A DNA stretch of 53,262 bases. Origin: Thermodesulfobacteriota bacterium (lineage in GTDB: Bacteria > Desulfobacterota > Anaeroferrophillalia > Anaeroferrophillales > Tharpellaceae). This document shows, one piece after another, positions 25,421 through 35,809 of the stretch. Within the stretch, counting starts at the first letter, position 1; each line of letters begins with the position of its first letter. The stretch is from assembly GCA_024762675.1 (NCBI GenBank), contig JANTGZ010000007.1, positions 1 through 53,262 on the forward strand, written 5' to 3'. Both the position numbers and the translations under genes were made by a program. Below the pieces are notes generated by a model. It saw only the letters and a program-made list of their open reading frames with translations. It was not told the origin of the DNA and did not search any database.

Positions 25421-26533
25421 TCACGAAATAATTAAAGGTTTTTTACATCTTTTCAAAGTCTCCCGCAGGAGCTCAACATCGACATTTTCTTCGAGATAAG
25501 GGTCACCAAGAGCACGTAACAGGATCATCGACAAACCGCGACCAGCCTTCTTGTCACGACGCATCAAATCGATAAGTTCATCGGGATCCGCCTCTACCGG
25601 AACCAGCATCGGTAAACTATATAGCTGGAGAAGCTGTAAGGCTCTCTGAAAACCGTTCTCAGACAACAATTTCATAGAGAAGGAGAGTGACAGAGCACAG
25701 GTAAGGCCGATGGCTACGGCTTCACCATGGGCTAGATTTTGATAGGCATACATTTTTTCTAAAGCGTGACCCATCGTATGGCCAAGATTAAGAACAGCCC
25801 TGACCCCTAGTAGATCATACTCATCACGAACCACATAATCAGCTTTAATACGACTACAGGAGTGCGCCATAATCGCCAGGCTACGTGGGTTGCGCTTCAT
25901 TATGTCGGCCTGATTCAACTCCAGAAAAGAGATAAAATCATCACCGGCTAAAAGTCCGTATTTGACCACTTCACCAAGCCCGCAAAGGCACTCACGCTCC
26001 GGCAAAGTAGCGATGAAATCAACATCGGAGATCACCACCCGAGGCTGATAAGTTGTCCCGATAAGATTTTTTCCGACCTCCAGGTTGACCCCGTTTTTAC
26101 CACCGATAGCGCTGTCAACCTGAGCTAAAATGGTAGTTGGCAACTGAATCAGGTCGATGCCCCGCATATAGGTCGCTGCAGCAAAACCGGCGAGGTCTCC
26201 GACCACTCCACCACCCAATGCACAGATAAAACCATTGCGCTGAAGTCCAGCCTTAAAGATCTCCTGATAGAGCCGCTGTAAAACCTCATGATTTTTATAC
26301 TCTTCACCGTCCGGCAGAATGATTGCAGTACTTTCATAACCGGCCGTTGCCAGCCACTCCTGCACCCGTCTCAGATGGAGAGGGGCAATCGTTGTATTGG
26401 TTACCACAACCCCTTTATCGCCACGCAAACGGGGCAATAACAGGCCGTCGCCCCCGGCTTTGATCAACCCGGATCCGATATAGATCGAGTAACTCCGCGA
26501 TCCAAGTGAAACGGTCAATTTATGAGAGGTCAT
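25421..26533 (-). CDS. aroB: 3-dehydroquinate synthase
   Basis: Second step of the shikimate pathway: DAHP to 3-dehydroquinate, with NAD and a divalent metal. The 370-residue protein has the glycine-rich NAD site (ALGGGVVGDLAGFAAATYMRG) and LPTTILAQVDSAIGGKNGVN, which carries catalytic residues. Metal ligands are expected in GEVVKYGL (Glu), NLGHTMGHALE (His) and AHGEAVAIG (His). All are visible, so it should be active. It starts three bases after the purC stop and precedes ccdA by 13 bases, so purC, aroB and ccdA are probably one transcript. Confidence 0.96.
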   Translation of the reverse strand: MTSHKLTVSLGSRSYSIYIGSGLIKAGGDGLLLPRLRGDKGVVVTNTTIAPLHLRRVQEWLATAGYESTAIILPDGEEYKNHEVLQRLYQEIFKAGLQRNGFICALGGGVVGDLAGFAAATYMRGIDLIQLPTTILAQVDSAIGGKNGVNLEVGKNLIGTTYQPRVVISDVDFIATLPERECLCGLGEVVKYGLLAGDDFISFLELNQADIMKRNPRSLAIMAHSCSRIKADYVVRDEYDLLGVRAVLNLGHTMGHALEKMYAYQNLAHGEAVAIGLTCALSLSFSMKLLSENGFQRALQLLQLYSLPMLVPVEADPDELIDLMRRDKKAGRGLSMILLRALGDPYLEENVDVELLRETLKRCKKPLIIS

Positions 26534-26536
26534 GCT

Positions 26537-27247
26537 CTACAGTTCACCGCAAACCCGACGACAAATCTCAAGATAGGCCTCTTCAACATTACCCAGCTCT
26601 CGACGAAAACGATCTTTATCAAGTTTTTCCAGAGTGTGACGGTCCCAGAGGCGACAAGTGTCGGGACAGATCTCGTCAGCCAGCAACATCCGACCATGAT
26701 AGGCCCCAAATTCAAGTTTGAAATCAACCAGCAGGATATCACGTTCGAAAAGGTAGTCACTCAATACCTGGTTGACTTTGAGAGCCGTTTCCCGAACCGC
26801 ATCAATCTGCTCCGCGGTTCCCAACTCGAAAACCAGCACATGATCGCGATTAATCATCGGATCATTAAGGGCATCGTCCTTATAGTAATACTCAACGATT
26901 GCTCGTGAAAGTTTTTCACCCTCACTGCGCCCCATACGCTTGGAAAGACTACCGGCGATATAGTTTCGGACAACAACCTCGACCAGCATAATATCGACTT
27001 TTTTAGCCAGCATTTCGCGATCTGAGAGAAGCTCAACAAAATGACTCTCAATTCCATTGTCCGCCAACATCTGAAACAGCTTGGCCGAAACCCGGTTATT
27101 GATAACTCCTTTATCCTGGATGCTGCCCTTTTTGGCACCGTTGAAAGCAGTTGCATCATCCTTGAAATAGAGGATATTTTTATCTGGATCATCGGTTGCG
27201 TAGACAATCTTGGCCTTACCCTCGTAAAGTTTTTCTCGACGTTCCAT
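26537..27247 (-). CDS. purC: Phosphoribosylaminoimidazole-succinocarboxamide (SAICAR) synthase
   Basis: Joins CAIR and aspartate with ATP to make SAICAR in purine synthesis. The 236-residue protein starts REKLYEGKAKIVYATDDPD, the conserved nucleotide-binding beta-hairpin. VEVVVRNYIAGSLSKRMG and LLVDFKLEFG are the conserved middle signatures, and ADEICPDTCRLWD is the C-terminal signature region. Length is normal. AAGGTGA precedes the ATG. purB precedes it by 58 bases, and PurB uses SAICAR as its next substrate, so the gene order follows the pathway. Confidence 0.96.
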   Translation of the reverse strand: MERREKLYEGKAKIVYATDDPDKNILYFKDDATAFNGAKKGSIQDKGVINNRVSAKLFQMLADNGIESHFVELLSDREMLAKKVDIMLVEVVVRNYIAGSLSKRMGRSEGEKLSRAIVEYYYKDDALNDPMINRDHVLVFELGTAEQIDAVRETALKVNQVLSDYLFERDILLVDFKLEFGAYHGRMLLADEICPDTCRLWDRHTLEKLDKDRFRRELGNVEEAYLEICRRVCGEL

Positions 27248-27305
27248 TTTTCAATCACCTTTATGTAAGATTATTATTTAATAAAATAGCTGAAAATTCG
27301 GTATG

Positions 27306-28601
27306 TTAATCCCCGAAAACCCGAGTAAAAATCACCGGCACCTGACGCATATGGTGTTCAAGGCTGAACTTCTCTTCGATCTCTGAAGCCGAGAGATATT
27401 TTGCCACATCCTCATCCTTAATCAAGTACTCTTTGAATGAGCCGCCATCATTAAATGCCTGCATGGCATTCCGTTGAACCCAGTGGTATGCATCCTCGCG
27501 TGAAACCCCGGCCCGGGCCAGGGCCAAGAGAACACCCTGTGAATAGATTGTACCACCAGTTAAATCGATATTTTCCAGCATCCGTTCTGGATAAAAGACC
27601 AGTTTTTCCATCATCCCGGCAAAACGATGGAGCATGAAATCAAGTAAAATAGTCGCATCCGGAGCAATCACCCGTTCCACCGATGAGTGACTGATATCGC
27701 GTTCATGCCACAAGGCCACATTCTCCATCGCCGCCAGAGCATGAGAACGAACCAGGCGGGCAAGACCGCAAAGGTTCTCCGAAAGCACCGGATTACGTTT
27801 ATGCGGCATCGCCGAGGAACCTTTTTGGCCGGCATGAAAAAACTCTTCCGCCTCACCTACTTCGGTTCTCTGCAGATGTCTGATTTCAGTAGAGAATTTC
27901 TCAATCGAGGCAGCGATCAGGGCCAATGTCGTAAAGAAAAAGGCGTGCCGGTCACGCTGCACAATTTGGCTCGATGCCGGAGCCGGCTGCAAACCGAGAC
28001 GTTGACAGACTGCCTCCTCAATTTCAGGCTCAATATTGGCAAAGGTACCGACCGCGCCTGAGATCTGACCAACTGAAATATCTGTAATCGCTGCCTCGAG
28101 ACGCTTTTTCTGACGTACCATCTCATCGTACCAGATGGCTAACTTGAGGCCCACAGTTATCGGTTCGGCATGAATACCGTGGGAGCGCCCGATCATCGGA
28201 CAGTCTCTAAGTTCAAACGCCCGACGTTTGAGCCCGGAAAGAACCCGATCCAAACCCTGCATCAACATCTGACCGGACTCTTTTAGCTGCAGAGCCAGGG
28301 CCGTATCAAGGACATCTGAAGAGGTCATGCCGAGATGGATATAGCGAGACGCGGGACCGACATATTCGGCCACAGAGGTCAAAAATGCGATCACATCATG
28401 GCGTACTTCAGCTTCAATCTGATTGATTCGGGCAACATCGAAAGAGGCTTTTTCTTTAATCTCAAGCCACTCATCAGCGGGAATTTCTCCACGCTCGGCA
28501 AAAACTTCACAAACTGCCAACTCAACCTTGAGCCAACTCTTAAATTTATTCTCTTCACTCCAGACCTGACTCATAGCCGGACGTGAGTAACGTTCAATCA
28601 T
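27306..28601 (-). CDS. purB: Adenylosuccinate lyase
   Basis: Splits fumarate from SAICAR and from adenylosuccinate. The 431 residues start MIERYSRPAMSQVW, normal for the shorter PurB class. The catalytic segment GMTSSDVLDTALALQ and the flexible signature loop SSAMPHKRNPVLSENL, which carries the catalytic Ser, are intact. The His near RSHGIHAEPITVG is also present. It heads the purB-purC-aroB-ccdA set. The stop lies 58 bases before purC. Confidence 0.96.
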   Translation of the reverse strand: MIERYSRPAMSQVWSEENKFKSWLKVELAVCEVFAERGEIPADEWLEIKEKASFDVARINQIEAEVRHDVIAFLTSVAEYVGPASRYIHLGMTSSDVLDTALALQLKESGQMLMQGLDRVLSGLKRRAFELRDCPMIGRSHGIHAEPITVGLKLAIWYDEMVRQKKRLEAAITDISVGQISGAVGTFANIEPEIEEAVCQRLGLQPAPASSQIVQRDRHAFFFTTLALIAASIEKFSTEIRHLQRTEVGEAEEFFHAGQKGSSAMPHKRNPVLSENLCGLARLVRSHALAAMENVALWHERDISHSSVERVIAPDATILLDFMLHRFAGMMEKLVFYPERMLENIDLTGGTIYSQGVLLALARAGVSREDAYHWVQRNAMQAFNDGGSFKEYLIKDEDVAKYLSASEIEEKFSLEHHMRQVPVIFTRVFGD

Positions 28602-28641
28602 AATCGTTTATTCCACAAATATTTTAAGATAAAAGAAGCAA

Positions 28642-29115
28642 TCAACTTTCAGCCACACTTCGCACTACCATCACGGAGCAGCGTGAACTCTTTACAACAT
28701 TGTCAGCCACACTTCCCATGAGAAACTTCTTGATCCCGGACCAGCCGTGTGAACCCATAAAAATGGCATCAAAAGCTCCGCGTTCAGCTTCATCGACAAC
28801 CATTGATGAGGGGTGGCCCTCGACCACCCGACCCTCAACTTCAAGCCCGGTTTTTTTCAAAGACTCCACCAGCTTGTCCATCTTTTCCTGCAGGGCAGCC
28901 CGCCGTGATGCGGTATAGTTTTGAATACTGGCAAGATCCTCAACCGGCAAGCTGATACCGTCAAGACCGGAGAAGGCGAAACCCTCTTCAATAACATTAA
29001 GCAACATCACTTGAGCATCATAATTGCGGGCAAATTTTACACCAACCGCAATCACGTCATCAGTTGAGGCGGAAAAATCGATTGCCAGTAGAACTTTTTT
29101 GAAACGATCAGCCAT
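28642..29115 (-). CDS. Universal stress protein (UspA family)
   Basis: A single Usp domain of 157 residues. The ATP-binding type signature is present: GSHGWSGIKKFLMGSVADNV (G-x2-G-x9-GS form), after VLLAIDFSASTDDVI at the start. ATP binding is therefore expected, while the role is unknown; by family it is linked to starvation and stress survival. The gene is 80 bases after acnB and 40 before purB on the same strand. A ribosome binding site (GGAGGTG) is clear. Confidence 0.93.
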   Translation of the reverse strand: MADRFKKVLLAIDFSASTDDVIAVGVKFARNYDAQVMLLNVIEEGFAFSGLDGISLPVEDLASIQNYTASRRAALQEKMDKLVESLKKTGLEVEGRVVEGHPSSMVVDEAERGAFDAIFMGSHGWSGIKKFLMGSVADNVVKSSRCSVMVVRSVAES

Positions 29116-29195
29116 AATTGCACCTCCAAAAAACTATTCAATCGCTAATCGGCGAAACGCAAATATTATCATTTTCCGAACGCTATTGTCAAGTT

Positions 29196-31745
29196 TTATG
29201 CAGGCGTTCGAGCAAAATTGAGATATTTAAAAACCCTGGAATATTTCTCGACCGGGAGCTTGCAACTGATTATTTCCAGATACTCGCCAACCGTCGGCAG
29301 ACGCCCCAAAAGTGCTGCAACACCAGCCAATTCGGCAGAACCGAGATAGACTTTCGCCCCAGAACCCAGACGATTATCAAAATTACGGGTTGAGGTCGAA
29401 AAAACCACCGCCTCGTCGGCAACTCGAGCTTGATTTCCCATACAAAGACTACAGCCGGGAATCTCTATACGGGCTCCAGCCTTGCCAAATATTGAAAAGT
29501 AGCCCTCACTTTTGAGCTGCTCCGAATCCATTCTCGTCGGCGGCGCCACCCAGAGCCGCACCGGAACCTGGCCTTCATCACGCAAGATCTCACCCAGTGC
29601 ACGAAAATGACCAATATTAGTCATACAACTGCCGACAAAAACCTCATCGATCTTTTGCCGGCGCCGGTCATCAGCAAGAATATCACTCAACACAGCAACG
29701 TCATCAGGATCATTGGGGCAGGCAAGAATCGGCTCATTTATGAGATTCATGTCGATCTCAAGTACTGCAGCATAGGCGGCATCGTTGTCGGCCCTTAAAA
29801 GTTCAGGTTCGGCGAGCCAGGCTCGCATCGCCCGAGCCCGACGCTTTAAAGTTTCAGCATCCTCGTAACCGGTAGCAACAAGTTTATCTATAAAAGCAGC
29901 ATTTGAGGCCAGAAACTCCTTTACCGGCTCAACTCCAAGCTGGATAGCACAAGCTGCGGCACTACGTTCAGCCGAAGCGTCGGAGAGTTCAAAAGCCTGC
30001 TCACAAGTAAGCTCTTCAAGACCCTGGATCTCAAGAATCCGGCCCGCAAAAACATTCTTTTTACCCTCTTTAGCAACCGTCAACAAACCCTTCTCAATCG
30101 CTTGCAGAGGAATCGCGTTAACCAGATCACGCAGCGTGATACCAGGTTGCAACTTACCAGAAAAACGAACCAGAACACTCTCCGGCATATCAAGCGGCAT
30201 GAGACCTGAAACCGCCGCAAAAGCGACCAGGCCGGAACCTGCCGGAAAAGAGATCCCGAGCGGAAAACGAGTATGCGAATCGGCCCCGGTACCCAGAGTG
30301 TCAGGCAGCAGCAGACGATTCAACCAAGAGTGAATTACGCCATCACCGGGCTTCAATGAAACCCCCGAACGATCCTTGATAAAACCAGGCAGGTGACGAT
30401 GCATCTTGACATCAACCGGCTGCGGATAGGCCGCCGTATGACAGAAAGACTGCATCACCAGATCGGCGGAAAAATTTAAAGCCGCAAGTTCCTTAATCTC
30501 ATCCCTGGTCATCGGCCCGGTCGTGTCCTGACTGCCGACAGTCGTCACCATAGGTTCGACATACATCCCCGGCCGAACTCCTTCCCGACCACAGGCCCGA
30601 CCGACAATCTTCTGGGCCAGGGAGTAACCTCCGACGGACCCTTCTGGCTGAATCGGTCGCACAAAAAAATTTCCTTCATCAAGTCCCAAAACGCGACGAG
30701 CCCGACCGGTCAACTCCCGGCCAATCAAAAGCGGGATTCTCCCCCCGGCCCGATACTCGTCAACCAAAGTGTTGGGCTGCAGATTAAAACGACTAACGAC
30801 ACGGCCCTCTTTTTCGATCTCCCCAACATAAGGTCTTAAAGTTATTAGATCACCGGTCTCAAGATCTTCAACCGGAGCTTCCAGGGGCAGGGCTCCGGAA
30901 TCCTGGGCCGTATTAAAAAAGATCGGTGCAATAATACCACCGATAACAACCCCGCCACCACGCTTATTAGGCACCCCGGGCAAATCGCAACCTAAGTGCC
31001 ACTGCAGAGAGTTGATCGCCGATTTACGACTACTGCCGGTACCAACAACATCACCGACATAGGCAATCGGATGCCCCAAAGTGCGTAATTTTTCAAGTTG
31101 CTGTAAAGGATTTTCAATCCGGGCTGCGAGCATCGCTTGCGCATGCAAAGGGATATCACTACGACTCGCCGCTTCCGATGCCGGAGAGAGATCATCTGTA
31201 TTGGTCTCTCCCGGCACTTTAAAAACCGTCAGCAACAACTCCTTAGGCAACTGAGGACGAGCCGTAAACCACTCCGCCTGAGCCCATGATTCAAGCAGTA
31301 AGCGCGCCCCCTGATGCCCTTTTTTAAACTCTTCAACAACCCATGCAAAAGCATCGTAGACCAGCAATGTATGCTTTAGGGCATAAATTGCTGCCGCAGC
31401 AACTTCTGGCCTTTTATCATCCATGGTTTCGAGCAACGGAGTAAGATTGTAGCCTCCGCGCATAGCCCCCAGCCACGAAACTGCAGTCAGGGCTGAAAGC
31501 CCTGACTCGGCCGCCCGGCCACTGATCACCTCAGCCAAAAAATCAGCCTTAATCCCGGCCGCCTCATCGACTCCGGGATTGACCCGTTCACGCAGCAGAT
31601 AGAGAAGGCTTTGACGCTCTTCCCCCTGACTTAGCGGCAACCTGTCAATTACCGCCGAGACCTCGGCGGCACTCAATGGCATGGGGGGAATAGCTTGTGC
31701 CTGCCGCTGTTCGGCGGCCCTTTGATACTCTTCAAGAATGTTCAT
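29196..31745 (-). CDS. acnB: Aconitate hydratase B (aconitase B)
   Basis: Isomerises citrate and isocitrate in the TCA cycle (and 2-methylisocitrate in some bacteria), using a [4Fe-4S] cluster. At 849 residues it has the AcnB layout: N-terminal HEAT-like domain (about 1-160), then the swivel domain (around [19 protein letters not shown]), then the catalytic core. Cluster cysteines are visible in [11 protein letters not shown] and [31 protein letters not shown] is a further signature. No residue is missing. AAGGAG precedes the ATG. The gene is 22 bases after the DUF748 gene, an unexpected partner. AcnB apoprotein can bind mRNA in other species, which is not testable here. Confidence 0.96.
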   Translation of the reverse strand: MNILEEYQRAAEQRQAQAIPPMPLSAAEVSAVIDRLPLSQGEERQSLLYLLRERVNPGVDEAAGIKADFLAEVISGRAAESGLSALTAVSWLGAMRGGYNLTPLLETMDDKRPEVAAAAIYALKHTLLVYDAFAWVVEEFKKGHQGARLLLESWAQAEWFTARPQLPKELLLTVFKVPGETNTDDLSPASEAASRSDIPLHAQAMLAARIENPLQQLEKLRTLGHPIAYVGDVVGTGSSRKSAINSLQWHLGCDLPGVPNKRGGGVVIGGIIAPIFFNTAQDSGALPLEAPVEDLETGDLITLRPYVGEIEKEGRVVSRFNLQPNTLVDEYRAGGRIPLLIGRELTGRARRVLGLDEGNFFVRPIQPEGSVGGYSLAQKIVGRACGREGVRPGMYVEPMVTTVGSQDTTGPMTRDEIKELAALNFSADLVMQSFCHTAAYPQPVDVKMHRHLPGFIKDRSGVSLKPGDGVIHSWLNRLLLPDTLGTGADSHTRFPLGISFPAGSGLVAFAAVSGLMPLDMPESVLVRFSGKLQPGITLRDLVNAIPLQAIEKGLLTVAKEGKKNVFAGRILEIQGLEELTCEQAFELSDASAERSAAACAIQLGVEPVKEFLASNAAFIDKLVATGYEDAETLKRRARAMRAWLAEPELLRADNDAAYAAVLEIDMNLINEPILACPNDPDDVAVLSDILADDRRRQKIDEVFVGSCMTNIGHFRALGEILRDEGQVPVRLWVAPPTRMDSEQLKSEGYFSIFGKAGARIEIPGCSLCMGNQARVADEAVVFSTSTRNFDNRLGSGAKVYLGSAELAGVAALLGRLPTVGEYLEIISCKLPVEKYSRVFKYLNFARTPA

Positions 31746-31767
31746 ATTGCTTTCTTTTCTCCTTAAT

Positions 31768-34700
31768 TCACTTAATCTTCATCTCGACCTGGCGGGCTTT
31801 TTCAGCCGCCACTGGATCATCCTGTACAAGTTGCGGGTCGACTAAAAATAGACGCTGAGCCTCTACCGGACCTTTGGCACTTAGGTACGCCATAACTTGA
31901 CGCGCCCGATTACGAGCCAACAAAACAAGTTCATCGTCACTGACTTTAATAAAATCTTTCAATAAACGTTCCTGTTCTGCCGGCTCTATCTTTTTAACCA
32001 TGCGTAGCACATTTTTCTCTTTGGCAAAAGGAGCGGCCTTGTAGGCCCGCCAGAGATAACGTTCAAACTCATCAGCTCCAACGACCACTTCATCGGGTGC
32101 CTGCAGATCTTTTTTCTTACCTACCACTTCCTTAAATTTTTGCACCTGTAAAAGTTTTTTAAAGTGATCCTCATGCAGAGCCTGGCGATCACTGATAGCG
32201 TCAGCCCGGCCGGCAATTTCAACTTTCAGGCCGGGCCGGTCGTAGAGAACCTTGGCCAGTTTCTCCAGTCGGTCTTGGGCTACATCATCAAGCTTAACCT
32301 GACCAGCAGCAAAAGTTACCAAATTGAGCTCTTCGCTCCCACCGGCCAGGGAACTAATCAAAGCGAAAGGGGAAGTGATCGCCTTCGTTATAAGATTAAT
32401 AAAAACTTTGACAACAATCCCACCCAGACTGAACTCGGGATCATCCAGCTCACCACTAACGGGCAGGTTAAGATGGATCTCCCCCTGTCGATCACGTAAA
32501 AGAGAAACTGCCAGTTTGACCGGCAGATTAAGAGCATCAGGACTCTCGATCGCAGAACCAAAATCAAACTGATCGAGGAAGATAGCATTAGTTGACGTAA
32601 GCTTCTGCTTTTCAACCTTACAGGAGAGATCAAGAGAGATTTTTCCCTTACCGATGGCATAACCGACAAATTTCCCGCTGTAAGGGGTCAGATCCGTCAT
32701 CCCGATCCCCTGACCATCTATTTTTAAATCGACATAAATATCTTCCGCCAGGGGATCGACAAAACCCGAAACCGACACCGGCGCCTGACCGTTCAGCTGA
32801 CCGACAAGTTTGACCTCGGCCGGTTTTTTGCCCATCGAAGAGAGTCCTTCGACCTCACCTTCGAGTTCGCTTAAGGACATCTTAAAGGAGGGCGATATGG
32901 AATGATCAATAAAGGTTATAGTGCTCTTTGAAAGCTGTAACTTTTTAAACTCCAAAGCCATGGTCGGCGAATCTTTTGCAACTTTTGTGGGGTCACCTTC
33001 GGGTAAAGGTGCCGGATTTTCAGGAACGCTAACCTTTTCACGCAGCATCCTCTCAAAATTGCTGCAACCATCGCTCCCTTTAACAAAATTGACTTGCAAA
33101 CCTTTGGCGGCAACCTTCTGCAAAGAGAAAGCCGACGGCTGATTGCTAAAAGAGATTCCATCAAGGCTTAAGAGCCGCAGATTTAAGAGAGCTTCGGCTC
33201 TTAAGCCTTCGACTGTCTTTAAATTCTCAATTGCGGCCTTACCGGTGAATGTGAGGTTGGGTCCGGATGGTGACTCCTGCCGGAAAGCGAGACGCCCGGA
33301 AACGGCCGCCGCGCCCTTAACCAGCACCAGATCAAGATGTTCATTGAGATAGGCCTGAAAAGTTTTCAGCGGCATTTTCTGCAGATCGATGTCAAAGTCT
33401 GCCTGAGGCGGGTTGAGCACCACCGGACCATTCAGTAAAAGCCGTCCCCGTTCGGCCAAACGCAGATCAAGTTTACAAATACCCGATTCCCCTTTGCCGG
33501 TTCCCAATTTATCGATTGCCAGATTTATCTTATCAACCTCAATCTCAGCCTTTGCCGCCGGCACAAGATCATTGAAAGTAACCCGGAAATCCCGCAAACG
33601 ACCTTTATCCAGAAGCAGATGCCAGGATTTATTCGCTGTTGCAGTCTCTGTAGAAACATCTTTTTTCGAACTCTCTTTTCCTAATGACGGCGGCAATAAA
33701 TCCAACAGATTGATAGCATCATCAGACCGCCTAATAATAGTTAAGCTTCCTTCTTGCCCTTCCAGAGAACCAATCACGCACTCCCGTTTGCCAACATCAA
33801 TTTGGCTATGCGCCAAATCCAACTGCGGCAGATCAAAAACCGGCTTTCCGTCAGGAGAGTTAATTTTAAAGTCGACAAGACCACACCCCAGATCTTGCAA
33901 CTGCAGGTCAATTCCACCCTCGTCAGATTGGGAAAACAGAAGCTCCCCCGCAAACCGCAGACGGCCATCCAACTGACCAGCAAAATAGTCCTTATAATAG
34001 GCCAGATAGCGCGGCAGAGGCAGATTATCCAGTGCGAAACTGCTCTTCAGGGCGACCGGATCAACCGAGAAATCACCATTCCCGGCCAAGGTCTCTCCGG
34101 CATCACTCTTGAGCTTCAAAACGTAATGGGACTGATGCGCCCGATCCGTACTAAAGTCATCAAGTTCGAGGTCAACCGGGGCCAGGCGAGACGAAAAAAT
34201 CGGCGTCACGCGTTCGTCACGAAGATTGACAACGCCCTCTTCCAGGCGCAGTCGGTCCAGTTTAAAAGTGAACTTTGCGGCCTCTTCGGCTTCTATTTTT
34301 GCCCCCGGCCCGGATTCGACTTTGCCGGAGTTCTCAGTCGCCGCAGCAATCAACTTCGGTAAGTAAAAGATCCCATCTGGTTTGAAAAGAAGATTGACCT
34401 CCGGTTTTCGGCAAACAATTTCACTAAGAAAAAGCTCTCCATTAAGGAGATTACCCGGACCGAAAGTAGCCGACAGATCGGGCAGAGAAACAAAACGGTG
34501 ATTTTTCTCTGCCCCCTGCCCGCTGATCAGGAGATCACTTAAAGCCGCGGTGCCGGACAGGGTCAAACGGGGGGCTTCGTTTTCCGGTTGCAGATAGACC
34601 AGATCGAGACGAGTTGTTAAAGAGCCATCAGTAACTGTAAAGTTTCGCCCATCCGGTAAATAGGAGAGATAATAGGCGAGGTCAAGCTCGTCGAGATCGA

Positions 34701-35397
34701 TATGGAAACGGGTCTCCAGAGATTTGGCAAAAGGCTTGGTTTTACCGGCAACAACCAGTGGTGTACCGTTGACAACCGCAACAAAGGAGGGTTGGACATG
34801 GGTCTCAACAAGGTGCGCCAGGTTTGATATCCGGGGCAGCCCAACGGTTATATCATTGAGCCAATGAAAAACACCCCGGGACTGGTCGACGAATTCGACA
34901 ATTCCCCCGGCAATTTTAATATTATTGAGTGAAAAACGAAAACCCCGCCCCTCTGCCTCAGGTTTATCGTCTGTATCTGGCGCAGTGGGTAGTAAATCAG
35001 AAAAATTATAATTTGCGCCATCATTTTTGACAATCTTGAGATAAGGCCCCTGAATATCGATCTTTTCCAACACCAGGGCACGATTACTGAGCGAGAGAAC
35101 ACCAGCGCAATCAGCGAGTAGAGAGTCAACCTTTAACAATGGCGCCCGACCCTCACGGCCCTGAACTACAAAACCATCAACCTGAAGACGCAAAGTGAAG
35201 GGATTAAACAGCACCTGATCAATTGTCGCCTGACGCTTGAGAAGCTCCGGCAAGCGTTTTTCAGCCTGAGTCTTAAGTAGCCAAGGCAGAAGAAAAAAAC
35301 CGCTTACGCTATAGAGACCAAGTGCTAAAAGAACAAATACCAGAATTTTCCGCCAACCCGACAAACGCCTCTTAGGCTGCTTTTCCTGTTCACTCAT
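31768..35397 (-). CDS. Giant AsmA/DUF748-type envelope protein with C-terminal OmpA-like domain
   Basis: 1,209 residues. A basic N-terminus and one membrane segment (about 17-40, [20 protein letters not shown]) anchor it in the inner membrane with the bulk in the periplasm. The body is repetitive beta-rich AsmA-like sequence (for example [34 protein letters not shown]), where DUF748 belongs. AsmA-like proteins in other bacteria act in lipid transport between membranes. The last about 185 residues resemble an OmpA peptidoglycan-binding domain ([41 protein letters not shown], end VEMKIK), interrupted by about 85 charged residues. It is followed by acnB at 22 bases. A promoter-like pair lies about 165 bases upstream. 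Confidence 0.82.
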   Translation of the reverse strand: MSEQEKQPKRRLSGWRKILVFVLLALGLYSVSGFFLLPWLLKTQAEKRLPELLKRQATIDQVLFNPFTLRLQVDGFVVQGREGRAPLLKVDSLLADCAGVLSLSNRALVLEKIDIQGPYLKIVKNDGANYNFSDLLPTAPDTDDKPEAEGRGFRFSLNNIKIAGGIVEFVDQSRGVFHWLNDITVGLPRISNLAHLVETHVQPSFVAVVNGTPLVVAGKTKPFAKSLETRFHIDLDELDLAYYLSYLPDGRNFTVTDGSLTTRLDLVYLQPENEAPRLTLSGTAALSDLLISGQGAEKNHRFVSLPDLSATFGPGNLLNGELFLSEIVCRKPEVNLLFKPDGIFYLPKLIAAATENSGKVESGPGAKIEAEEAAKFTFKLDRLRLEEGVVNLRDERVTPIFSSRLAPVDLELDDFSTDRAHQSHYVLKLKSDAGETLAGNGDFSVDPVALKSSFALDNLPLPRYLAYYKDYFAGQLDGRLRFAGELLFSQSDEGGIDLQLQDLGCGLVDFKINSPDGKPVFDLPQLDLAHSQIDVGKRECVIGSLEGQEGSLTIIRRSDDAINLLDLLPPSLGKESSKKDVSTETATANKSWHLLLDKGRLRDFRVTFNDLVPAAKAEIEVDKINLAIDKLGTGKGESGICKLDLRLAERGRLLLNGPVVLNPPQADFDIDLQKMPLKTFQAYLNEHLDLVLVKGAAAVSGRLAFRQESPSGPNLTFTGKAAIENLKTVEGLRAEALLNLRLLSLDGISFSNQPSAFSLQKVAAKGLQVNFVKGSDGCSNFERMLREKVSVPENPAPLPEGDPTKVAKDSPTMALEFKKLQLSKSTITFIDHSISPSFKMSLSELEGEVEGLSSMGKKPAEVKLVGQLNGQAPVSVSGFVDPLAEDIYVDLKIDGQGIGMTDLTPYSGKFVGYAIGKGKISLDLSCKVEKQKLTSTNAIFLDQFDFGSAIESPDALNLPVKLAVSLLRDRQGEIHLNLPVSGELDDPEFSLGGIVVKVFINLITKAITSPFALISSLAGGSEELNLVTFAAGQVKLDDVAQDRLEKLAKVLYDRPGLKVEIAGRADAISDRQALHEDHFKKLLQVQKFKEVVGKKKDLQAPDEVVVGADEFERYLWRAYKAAPFAKEKNVLRMVKKIEPAEQERLLKDFIKVSDDELVLLARNRARQVMAYLSAKGPVEAQRLFLVDPQLVQDDPVAAEKARQVEMKIK

Positions 35398-35559
35398 AAG
35401 CTCTCACCCTGCCCTCCGACAAGCCCCTAAACTTCAGCCATCAAAAACAAAGTCTTTGACAACTATATCTGAGACCGAAGCTTTCCGCCGGAAATGGTTA
35501 AAATCAAGCTTGCCAACGCCCGAACAATTCACAACTCCAGCATAAAAATCGACATAAGC

Positions 35560-35588
35560 ATCTTACACTACCGAATGCAACTTTACAA
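35560..35588 (-). promoter_or_regulatory. Putative sigma-70 promoter of the DUF748-acnB run
   Basis: On the minus strand TTGTAA (35588-35583) and TAAGAT (35565-35560) are separated by 17 bases, 4 of 6 matches each. The leader would be about 155 bases. Confidence 0.35.
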
Positions 35589-35671
35589 GATTTGAAGAGA
35601 ACTCCCTGACCGTATTTTCAAACTTATCGCGCGCGGTTACAGAAAACTTCAGTGCTACAAGTTTACTACAC

Positions 35672-35709
35672 AAAGAAAAAGCACCTACCGAGAAACTCGA
35701 TAAGTGCTT
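35672..35709 (-). terminator. Rho-independent terminator of tRNA-Arg
   Basis: On the minus strand AAGCACTTATCGAG pairs with CTCGGTAGGTGCTT (with G-U pairs) around TTT, followed by a T-run. It begins nine bases after the encoded CCA. Confidence 0.85.
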
Positions 35710-35717
35710 GATTTTAT

Positions 35718-35794
<77 letters not shown>

Positions 35795-35809
35795 GTAAGG
35801 AAAATGGTT

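Larger units (their letters stand above)
35398..35717. other. Intergenic region between DUF748 gene and tRNA-Arg
   Basis: No gene is evident in this 320-base gap. It holds the terminator of the topA/tRNA-Arg transcript (35672-35709) and a promoter-like pair for the DUF748 gene (35560-35588). The rest is unremarkable. Confidence 0.6.

Noticed and set aside
33754-34362. 202-codon ORF antisense to the DUF748 gene
   Set aside because: Lies entirely within the giant gene, lacks recognisable protein signatures and a ribosome binding site.
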